From assembly GCA_916048095.2 (NCBI GenBank), contig OU696570.1, positions 5,571,518 through 5,635,517 of the forward strand: DNA of 64,000 nucleotides, given 5' to 3'. This document shows, one piece after another, positions 54,016 through 64,000 of this stretch (its first letter is position 1; every line of letters begins with the position of its first letter). Origin of the DNA: Sacculina carcini (lineage: Eukaryota; Arthropoda; Thecostraca; Sacculinidae). The notes under the pieces were generated by a model. That model was not told the DNA's origin. It ran no database searches and saw only the letters and a program-made list of their open reading frames with translations. A program made the position numbers and the translations under genes.

Positions 54016-55746
54016 CGGCGTCGTCACGCTTGTGCTGCAGCAAGGGCACACCCAGTCAGCTCAGACCGTGGGGCTCTCTGAGTCGGTAAAATGCCGTTTT
54101 CTTCAACCTGCACGTTCATGGTTGGTCTCAAGTTGGTGATGTAAATTGCTTCAAGCAGTTTCAGACGCCGTATGTCACGTTCTTGGTCAATGATTTCTGT
54201 GCTTTCTACTATCTGCTCCCTATTGATCTTTTGTTTGTGCACCGAGATGTTGTGCTTTTGGATTGCACCATTGCTGAGGTGGCACGTCAGCCGTCGCGAC
54301 AGCGTTGTGGTCGTCATACCCATGTATGAATGAGGCCCACACTCCTCATTTGGACAGGTGTATCGGTATACGACATGGTGCTGCTGCAACTTGCTGGGCT
54401 TCTCCATCATGGGCCTGTTTTTCATAATAACATTGACAGTTTTTCGCGACTGATAATATACTACCAATTTGACCTTTTTTGTGTCGCTGGTGGCCTTCAG
54501 GTTTTTTGCGATAACTTCTCGCATGATTCTTTCATCTACACGATATGCAGAGCTCATGATGTTTTTGTAGTAAATATTAATCGCTTGTGCATCTTCATTT
54601 TCGGGCCCATCGCGAATTAATTGTTTGTTAAGCGTTTCCTTTATAAATTTAGACACATCTTCATTTGAGTAGCCGTTGTTCACGAGTACCTGTGTCAAGC
54701 GCTCAAGCTCTTTATGTGTTGACTCCCAGTCTGAGCAGTGGGTGATTGCACGACGAACGTAGGCGCTGATGGTGGAGCGTTTGTATTTGTTCGGGCACTC
54801 GCTTGCAGCATTGAGGCACATTCCTTCATTCGTCGGCTTCATGTACACACACGTTTTCATCTTTCTTCCTTCGAGTTGCATGAGGACGTCCAGGAATGGC
54901 AGTTGTCCGTTTTGTGCATGTTCGCTGGTGTATGTCAGGCCGGTTGTGTCTTCGAATGCTTTTTTGATTGTGGTCACTTCGTCTTTTGATTTGACGCACA
55001 GAAACATGTCGTCAACATAACGACAATATACAAGTGGTTTGTGCAGTTTCATGATGTTTGTTTCTGCGTTGCCCATGAAGAAATTCGCAAACAAAACACC
55101 TAGCGGACTGCCCATTGCAATGCCGTCGATCTGTTGATACAGCTGTCCACTGGGGCAGATGAAGGGCGCTTCCTTGGTGCATGTTGCAAGCAACGCACGC
55201 AGTACTTTCTCGGGCACTTCTAATGGTTTTGTGTCGTTACATCTGTAGACACGGTCCATGATGATGTCAATGGTTCTGTCCACCGGAACGTTTGAGAATA
55301 AATTATCCACATCAAGTGAGGCGATAATTTTTTCATCAGAAGGCGATGTTCCGCGGAGGATCTCCAAGAATTCCTGTGAGCTGCTTATATTGAATTCACT
55401 TGGCACGAATGGTTGCAGAATTTCATTGAGCTTCTTTGCCACATGGTACGTAGCTGTGGGAATCTGAGATATAATCGGTCTCAGCGGATTGCCGTCTTTA
55501 TGCGTCTTAACATTTCCGTAGGCATATCCTGGAGAGTACTCACCTGCCAGCTTGCACAGCTTATGCGGCCCATGACTAGCATTGAAGCGTTCAATTAGTC
55601 CGTTGAGTTTCTTCTTTATTTTTTTCCCTGGGATTCTGTCGAATCTTTCTGAACTTGGTTTTGTCGCTCAGTATTTGACTCATTTTTTCGATGTAGTCGC
55701 TTTTCTTTAGTATGACGAATGATGCATTCTTGTCAGCTCTGCGAAT
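54016..55746 (-). mobile_element. PLE2, 5'-truncated, copy 2
   Basis: Counterpart of 40367-42097 with the same truncation point and flanking (TA)n, so it arose by the segmental duplication and not by a separate insertion. Confidence 0.9.
54024..55625 (-). pseudogene. PLE2 reverse transcriptase / GIY-YIG endonuclease, copy 2
   Basis: Same 472-codon frame from a GTG at 55442 and the same frame break at the T7 run (55619-55625). It reads LDVDNLFSNV where copy 1 has LDVDNLFTNV; otherwise the deduced fragments look identical. RT motif C YVDD and the C-terminal GIY-YIG-like domain are present. Confidence 0.9.
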
Positions 55747-55911
<165 letters not shown>

Positions 55912-55927
55912 CTGTCGAAAACTTCAA

Positions 55928-55960
<33 letters not shown>

Positions 55961-56007
55961 GAGGATCTCTTTTATATATATCTATATATATAAAAGAGAT
56001 ATATCAG

Positions 56008-57272
56008 TAGGGCTGTCAAAAAAGTAACCTAAAAACCAGAAAAAAGTAACTTTATTTTCGAGAAAAAGTAACCTAAAAAAGAAACCTAAAATAACCTATG
56101 AGTTGTAATGTTATTATTACTTTTGCATCGCTTTATCACATGTTTATCACGCCTTTGCTGATTAGTGCGCTATATCAAATACACGGTTTGTTTGTTGTTT
56201 GTTTGTGAACATAAAAAGTAACCTAATAACCTATAAAAAGTAACCTAAAATAACCTAACCTTCGTAAAAATAACCTTCAAAAAAGGTCAACTTTTGTTTG
56301 CAGTTCTGAAGGAAGAAAATACACCAGTCCTTCTTTTCTATCCTCTTTCCGAGTTGGTACTATTTTTCTATCCTCTCTCCGATCTGGTACCATTTTTACA
56401 ACAAACCACCAAAATTCTCTTAATATTATTCGGCTAACATCGCAAAAAGGAGCATAACCATCAAAATGCAATTTAAAGTGGAAAGCTAATACAAATGCAA
56501 AATACACTACTTGCTAATGTAATTATTTTTAGTAATGGTCGCAATAATGTTCTTTATATTCTTTCAATGAAACTTGTTATCAAATAGAACGTACTACAGC
56601 TTGCATTTTAGTGTGAGCCTAAACACTACAAGCATATGTAGCAGCCTGTGCTCACTGTCTTATAAATGTCAAACGTTGGAAAATGGCGCTATATCACGCC
56701 CTGAAAATCACGTGTTAATTCCTGTTCAAGTAAATGCGTACTGTCAAGTGCTACAGTGCAGTATCTGGTATAGAGAGCTCACACATCGTACTATACCACG
56801 CTCCATACATCTCACGACACCCTTCGGTTCGTGGACATTTCCTAAAATGGAATGACGCTATCCTGTGTACCGAAAAACGTATAAATATCGAGTAGCACAG
56901 ATATTAAGGTGCATATCAATTGCTAAATCCTAACAGCAGCAACTTTGACATTTCTTGATCTTCAGACCTTATATTCCATCTCTTTTCCTATTTTATCCTC
57001 ATATATACAGTTTTTGTGCCTCTTATCTGCAAAAAGTCACCAAACTTCGTGGTAAACTTACCTAATAACCAGAAAAGTAACAAAAGGTAACCTGACGATA
57101 AAAAAGTAACCTAAAAGCAAAAAAAGTAACCTAACGATGAAAAAGTAACTTTTGGTAACCTAATAACTTTTTAAATAATTATCGTACACAACTTTTTCAT
57201 GCAGTTTTAGGTAGCTTATGAAAAAGTGACCTTTAGGTGAAAAAGTAACTTTATTAACTTTTGGCAGCCCTA
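56008..57272. mobile_element. 1265-bp non-autonomous hAT-type element, copy 2
   Basis: Same ends and same 8-bp duplications TATATCAG (56000-56007, 57273-57280) as copy 1. The shared target site shows it was duplicated with its surroundings. Confidence 0.93.
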
Positions 57273-57280
57273 TATATCAG

Positions 57281-57444
57281 ATATATAATATATCTATAGA
57301 TCCTCTGTCTGTGTGTCTGTGTGTCCCACCCTCCTTGGTCCATTTTCTATCAGCTGTTACTCGGCCATCACTTGGCGTACCTGCTAACAATTTATACCAT
57401 CATGTTGAAAATTTTCTTGTCTACACTTAAAACTAAATTTTAAA
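57281..57444 (-). repeat. R2 start fragment, inverted, copy 2
   Basis: Counterpart of 43636-43800. Confidence 0.75.
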
Positions 57445-59730
57445 TAATAAATTCAATTTTCTTTTTGTTTGTTTCGTGTTTGAGTTCTGAATTATTCCGC
57501 ACGACGGGCAGCTTTAAATATGAGGCGGGTTGTGGAAAAACATGTTTTCTAAATTGAAACATAAATTTCACATTTAGACTTTTATATTGGCTAAGCATTC
57601 CTATGGGTTTATTTTTCTTTTTCAATTTTCACTAATTTGTTTATGAATTGAATATTAATTATATTTAATGAACTGCTCCGCACGACGGGCGGGCTTAAAT
57701 GTATCTATAAAGAGTGGGTTTAAATGATAGCGAGGTATATGATATTTTGCTAGCAGTAAATATTCTAGCGATAAAAGTAGAATAGCTCTTAAGCAAATGA
57801 CTTTGGAGAATGATGTGAACCTTTAAATATATTTTGCGATCTGATGATATATGTATTGGGAATAATACGTAGCAGAATATAGATTGCATAATATATTATC
57901 GGCTGTAATATCAAGGGCTATAATATCGGTGTAATCCAAAAAATAACAACTGTATGAATATGATGAATTAGTGGAAGCATTAACCGGGAATTATGAGATT
58001 ATATGATAATGGTGTATAATTATATCGCATTATGCAACAAATGTGAATTTAGCTGCCTTACAGTTTGGTTCCGATACTATATTGGCGGGTTGAGAGATAA
58101 GCATTTGTGGGCCGCGTGTTTGGGACCCCTGGGGTAGATAATCTCAGTCTTCTGATTACAAATTATGATCGTATCAGTATATTTTGTGATCACAAACTAA
58201 TAAGTTAAATCATCTCAGACTAGGCTGAGTGCGGTCAAGATTGGATGGTTGGGTTGGGTTGGGTAGGTTTGACTCAGGTTAGATTGGGTTTTAATGATAG
58301 CGTAAAATATATAAATTTTAGCAATAAATATTATAGCGGTAAAAGTAAAATAGTACTTAAGCAAATGATATTGGGGAATGATGTTAAGTAATAAATATAG
58401 TTTGGAAACATTCTGATGAAAAGATTTCATCACCTTTCATTGTATGTTTCGTGTTCGTGTTCTGAATTATACCACACGACAGGCAGATTTATATATCAGG
58501 CGGGTTGAGGGATAATATTTGTCAAAATAAGAACAAAAATATTCACATTTAGACTTTTCTATTGGTTAAGATATTTATAGGTTACATTTTTTGGTTTTCA
58601 ATTTGTATTCAATATATTTTATGGATTTGATATGAATATTATTGTATGAATTGTTCCGCACGACGGGCGGGCTTAAAAAGTGTTTTTAGTTCATTTTTTT
58701 CAAATGGTTCATTTAAAAAAAGGTAATTTAAAAAAAAATAAAAATGCTCCGTGGTCAGCAACTATAGACAATAGAACGTTCAATTTCCCCTGTATAATTA
58801 ATCCATACACAAAACCAATGGATTTGACTTCAAATATGAATTGTATTGTATGAATTTTTCCGCACGAGGGGCGGGTTTAAAAAAGGTGTTTCCATTTTTT
58901 AGTTCATTTTTTCAAATGGTTCATTTGAAAAAAGGTATTTTTTAATAAAAATGCTCCGCGGGTAGCAACTATAGACAATAGAACGTTCAATTTACCCTGT
59001 AGAATTAATCCATACACAAAACCAATGGATTTGACTTCAAGATCCAGAACGGATCGTGTTCGAGTTCTGAATTATTCAGCACGACGGGCGGGTTTAAAAA
59101 TGACTCAGGCGGACTGAGGGGAAATATTTTGTCGAAATAAAAATAATTAAACTTATAATTTTCAATAGATGAATATTTTTATGAGTGTACCCTATATCAT
59201 TTTTATTTTTCCATATTTTTTATGAATTGAATATGAATTTCATGTTATGAATTGCTCCGCACAACGGGCGGGTTTTAATCCTATATATATACATAAAGAA
59301 GAAATTATCTGTCTGTCTGTGTATGTATGCTTGAATATGAGGTGACATAATTGCGCTGGTTCATGGTTCGCTGGTTCAATGATCAGGGGCTTCAAGCGCA
59401 AACGAAGCGATGGCTCATTTTTATGAAATAAAAATGTCCCGCGGGCAGAAATATAACGTTCAATTTCACCGTGTAGAATGAATTCATATACAAAACTAAT
59501 GGATTTGACTTCGAGAACCAGAACGGATGGTGTTCGAGTTCTGAATTATTCCGCACGTCGGCCGGGTTTAAATATGAGGCGGGCTGAGTGAAAATATTTT
59601 GTCAAAATAAAATTAAAAATAATTAAATTTAGACTTTTTAATTGATTAAGGTTTTTATGAGTTTGCCTTATTTGTTTTTAATTTGCAATATTTTATGAAT
59701 TGATCCGCACAACGGGCGGGTTTTAATGCT
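57445..59730 (-). repeat. R1 repeat block, inverted, copy 2
   Basis: Counterpart of 43801-46085 at an offset of 13645, with the same series of CCGCACGACGGGCGGG boxes. Confidence 0.88.
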
Positions 59731-62230
59731 ATATCTATATATATATATCTATATATATAAAAGAGATCCTCTGTCTGTGTGTCTGTCTGTGTGTCCCACC
59801 CTCCTTGGTCCATTTTCTATCAGCTGCTACGCGGCCATCACCTAGCGCACTTGCTAACAATTTATATCATCATGTTGTAAATTTTCTTGTCTATACTGTA
59901 GGTCACATTTTTAATTTCAAAAATGAAATCCAAAAACGTTATAGTGGTGAAAAGACAAAATGAACCCTGAAAAATGCGAAAATGTTGGTCAATTTTCTGA
60001 AGACTACTCTTCCTAAAGCAACAATGGTGCAACTATAAAAATTATACCACTGTGTAGAAAATTTATTGGTCTACTAAACGAATTATAATTTATACCCAAA
60101 AATTAGATAAAAACATGTAATATGGAAAAAAGTCAATCTACATTCAAAATTTTATTCAAACTCAACGCGTCCAATTTTCTATACTTTTTTCTCTATTTTT
60201 TCAAAAACTAATTATCACACATCTAAATACATAATACCATCATGCTGAAAATTTTGTTTGCTACAACACGGTATAATTTTTAATTTTCCAAAGTGTATTA
60301 AAAAAAAGTTACAACGGTGTGAAGTGTAAATGACAAAGTCAAAAAGGCAAAATTAGCACACAAGAACGTGAATATTTTTGTCAATATTCCGCTATCTATT
60401 CCTCATAAACCAGCAATGGTACAGCTATAAAAATTATAATATTGTGTAGATCATTTTGTGTTCTACAAGAAAGTTATAATTTATACCCACAAATGATACA
60501 AAAAATGTGTAAAATTGGCAGAATTCTCAAATACATCCAAAATTACACATGAACACCGGATGACTACAATATATTCATTTTTCTACCTATTTCTCAATAA
60601 AAATGTGTCACACATTAAAATAAATTATACTATCGTGCTAGAAATTTTGTTTTCTACAGCACGGTATTATTTTTATTTTTCCAAAGTGTATTAAAAAAAT
60701 GTTACGGCAGTGTGAAGTCAAAATGACAAAGTCAAAAAGGCAAAATTAGCACTAAAAACGCGAATATTTTGGTCAATATTCCCCTATCTATTCCTCATAA
60801 ACCAACAGAGTTACAGCTATAACAATTATACTATTGTGTAGAGAATTTTGTGTTCTATAAGAAATATTTTGATTTATACCCACAAATGATACCAAAAACG
60901 TAAAATTGGCAAAATTCTTAAATACATCCAAAATTACACTTGAACACCGGGCGACTAAAATTAACTCATTTTTCCACTATTTCTCGGTAACTATTTGTTA
61001 TACATAAAAATATATTATACCATCGTGCTATAAATTTTGTTTTCTACAATACGGTATAATTTTTTATTTTCCAAAGTGTACCTAAAGGAAGTTACGGCGG
61101 TGTAAATTCAAAAGGACATGTTGCCAATTTGACAGCTATTATGCGCACTTGGGATTACACAGGAATATACTACTGTGTATAGAATTTTGTGTTCTACAAG
61201 AAAAGGTATAATTTATACCCACAAATGATACAAAAAACGTGTAAATTTGGCAAAATTATCAAATACATCCAATATTACACTTGAACACCGCGTGACTAAA
61301 TATAATTCATTTTTCTACCTATTTCTCAAGAAATATTTGTCACACATTAAAATAAATTATTTCATCGTGCTATAAATTTTGTTTTCTACAATACAGTATA
61401 ATTTAAATTTTCCAAAGTATATCTGAAGGAAGTTACGACGGTGTAAAGTCAAAAGGACATATTGCCTATTTGACAGCTATTATGCGCACTTGCAATTACA
61501 CAGGAATATACTACTGTGTATAGAATTTTGTGTTCTACAAGAAAAGGTATAATTTATACCCACAAATGATACAAAAAAACGTGTATCATTGGCAAAATTC
61601 TTAAATACATCCAAAATTACACTTGAACACCGGGCGACTAAAATTAATTAATTTTTCTACTATTTCTCGGTAACTATTTGTGACATATAAAAATAAATTA
61701 TACCATCGTGCTAGAAATCTTGTTTTCTAAAATACGGAATAGTTTGTAATTTTCCAAAGTGTATCTGAAGGAAGTTACGGCGGTGTAAAGTCAAAATGTC
61801 ATGTTGCCAATTTGACAGCTATTATGCGCACTTGCGATTACACAGGAATATACTACTGTGTAGAAAATTTTGTGTTCTACAAGATAAGCTATAATTTATA
61901 CCCACAAATGACACAAAAAAAGTGTAAAATTGACAAAATTCTCAAATACATCCAAAATTACTCTTGAACACCGGGCGACTAAAATTAATTCATTTTTCTA
62001 CTATTTCTCAGTAACTATTTGTTAAACATAAAAATAAATTATACCATCGTGCTAGAAATCTTGTTTTCTACAATACGGTATAACTTGTAATTTTCCAAAG
62101 TGTATCTGAAGGGAGTTACGGCGGTGTAAAGTCAAAAGGACATATTGCCAATTTGACAACTATTATGCGCACTTGCGATTACACAGGAATATACACCGAT
62201 TAAATTTCACTGAAGCCCAATCACAATTAA
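59731..62230 (-). repeat. R2 array, inverted, extended
   Basis: It starts like 46086-47106 but continues past 60751 through several more units (GAACACCG anchors about 60550, 60945, 61283, 61625 and 61970). It ends in the segment with GCATCATATTAGCTCCAAGC, which also lies, inverted, at about 29855-29885. Confidence 0.88.
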
Positions 62231-63004
62231 GAATGCATCATATTAGCTCCAAGCATGGATGGTGTGGTTTTATTGCGTACAGTTTAATTAATGCTACACT
62301 ATACTGAATATAAAGGCTTTATTGTCCACAATATTTACACATTAATTGTTCCGCACGACGGGCGGGCTTAAATACGAGGCTGCTTGAGGGAAAATATTTT
62401 GCCACATCTAAAATAAAAACATTCATATTTAGACTTTCCTATTGTTTAAGACTATTTATGGGTTTACTTTTTCTTTTTTAATTTCTAATCGTTTTTTTTA
62501 TTAAATAAATATTTATTTTACTTTATTTATTGTTCTGCACAACGGGCGGGTTTTGATGCTAGATGGTGATATTAAGTTATAAATATATCTTGAAACATTA
62601 TGATACAAAAGTTTAGTCACTTTTCATTGTTTTGAGTCTGAGTTCTGAATTATTCAGCACGACGGGCAGGTCTAAATATGAGGCGATTTAGGCAAAATAG
62701 TATAAAACCATATAATAGTATGAATGGTTTCGCACGACGGGCGGGTTTACATGCTAGCATATTCATTGTTTGTTACGTGGTTGTGTTCTAAATTATTCCG
62801 CACGACGGGCAGGTTCATATATGAGGCGGATTGAGGGATAATATTTTGTCAAATTTAAATTACAAATATTCAGATTTAGAGTTTTTTATTGGTGAACGTA
62901 TATACAGGTTATATTTTTTGCATTTTTATTTGTATTTAGCTTATTTTAAGGATTGAATATGAATTTTACTTTATGAATTGTTCCGCACGACGTGTGGGTT
63001 CAAA

Positions 63005-63090
<86 letters not shown>

Positions 63091-63550
63091 AAATTATCTG
63101 TCTGCCAGTGTGTATGTATGCTTGAATATGAGGCGGCATAATTGCGCGGGCTCAATGGTATAGATCAGGGGCTTCAAACGTAAACGAAGCGATGGATCAT
63201 GTGTATGAAATAAATATGCCCCGCGGGTAGCAACTATAGACAACATGACGTTCAATTTAACCGTATAGACTGAATTCATATACAAAACTAACGGATTTGA
63301 CTTCAAGATCCAGAACGGATCTCGTTCGAGTTCTGAATTATTCCGCGCGTCGGGCGGGTTTAAATATGAGGCGGATTGAGGGAAAATATTTTGTCAAAAA
63401 AAAAGAAAAAATGATTAAACTTAGACATTTCAATTGATTACAATTTTATGAGTGTGCCCTTTTTCATATTGAATTTTTCTATATTTTTTATGAATTAAAC
63501 ATGAACTTCATTTTAAGAATTGTTCCGCACAACGGGCGGGTTTTAATGCT
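62231..63550 (-). repeat. R1 repeat block, inverted, with (TA)n
   Basis: Boxes about 62352, 62538, 62660, 62735, 62802, 62985 (mutated), 63345 and 63525. A (TA)n tract at 63007-63088 is followed by TCTGTCTGCC. Related to 15481-17880 in inverted orientation. Confidence 0.85.
63007..63088. repeat. (TA)n microsatellite within R1
   Basis: Pure TA repeat of about 82 bp, at the position equivalent to 16760-16821. Confidence 0.95.
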
Positions 63551-64000
63551 AGTATATATATAAAAGAGATCCTCTGTCTGTCTGTCTGTGTGTCTGTCTG
63601 TTTGTCTGTCCCACCCTCCTTGGTCCATTTTCAGCAAGCTGCTACTCGGTAACTACTTGGTGTACCCGCCAACAATTTATACCATTACGTTGAAAATTTT
63701 CTTGTCTACACGAGAGGATAAATTTTAAATTTTAAAAATAAAATTAAAAAAAGTTATCGCGGTGAAAAGACAAAATGAACCCTGAAAAATGCGAAAATTT
63801 TGGTCAATATTCCTGCATCTACTCCTCATAAACCAGAAATGGTACAGTCAAACAAATTATACCACTGTGTAGAAAATATTCTGTTCTACTCGGTAGGCTA
63901 TAATTTATATCCAAAAATTAAATATAAAACATGTAAAAATGACAAAATTTCAGTCTACACTCAAAATTATATTTAAGCTCGACGCGTCCGATTTTCTGTA
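63551..64000 (-). repeat. R2 block, inverted, continuing beyond the window
   Basis: TATATAAAAGAGATCCTCTG, (TCTG)n, GTCCCACCCTCCTTGGTCCA, then R2 half-units to the end of the window. Confidence 0.82.

Overview
The window looks like an AT-rich, repeat-saturated stretch of a metazoan (probably invertebrate) nuclear genome. It has spliced-gene signals, Ty3/gypsy-type LTR retrotransposons, Penelope-like retroelements (PLEs) with GIY-YIG endonucleases, hAT and Tc1/mariner-type miniature elements, long (TA)n tracts and satellite-like DNA. The species cannot be told from the sequence alone. Nothing prokaryotic was seen.

Layout. 1-5342: AT-rich DNA carrying a complete but decayed Ty3/gypsy-type element on the minus strand (756-5337), bounded by 5-bp target duplications AGGAC, with a tRNA-Ser-like primer binding site. 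5343-8450: the only stretch with a plausible host exon (5957-6159, membrane segment plus very basic tail), followed by three miniature DNA transposons with clear target duplications. 8449-31157: a mosaic of two AT-rich repeat families. R1 is built around a CpG-rich box CCCGCCCGTCGTGCGG. R2 is a tandem repeat of about 404 bp made of two diverged half-units of about 200 bp. They occur in both orientations and are interrupted by a second LTR element (9271-13904, plus strand) with a textbook-looking -1 frameshift signal between gag and protease, and by a probable solo LTR (25042-25744). 31169-32498: relics of further LTR elements.

32499-60751: a recently duplicated PLE cluster. Four full-length copies of one PLE (PLE1, 2733-bp tandem unit, open ORF with intact RT and GIY-YIG motifs) and several 5'-truncated copies form head-to-tail arrays. 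Each array unit carries a hammerhead-ribozyme-like motif in the 255-bp spacer. Two nearly identical 5'-truncated copies of a second PLE (PLE2) and two copies of a 1265-bp hAT-type element accompany them. The cluster is organised as a roughly 4.0-kb inverted repeat (32984-37011 versus 47128-51155) plus a roughly 10.2-kb direct repeat (36876-47106 versus 50533-60751), with short unexplained filler at the breakpoints. 60752-64000 continues R2 and R1.

The genes do not form a pathway. Apart from the one candidate host exon, every recognisable coding region belongs to a self-copying element. The main points of interest are the PLE ribozyme-like arrays, the inverted/direct duplication architecture, the R1/R2 composite repeats and the frameshift signal.
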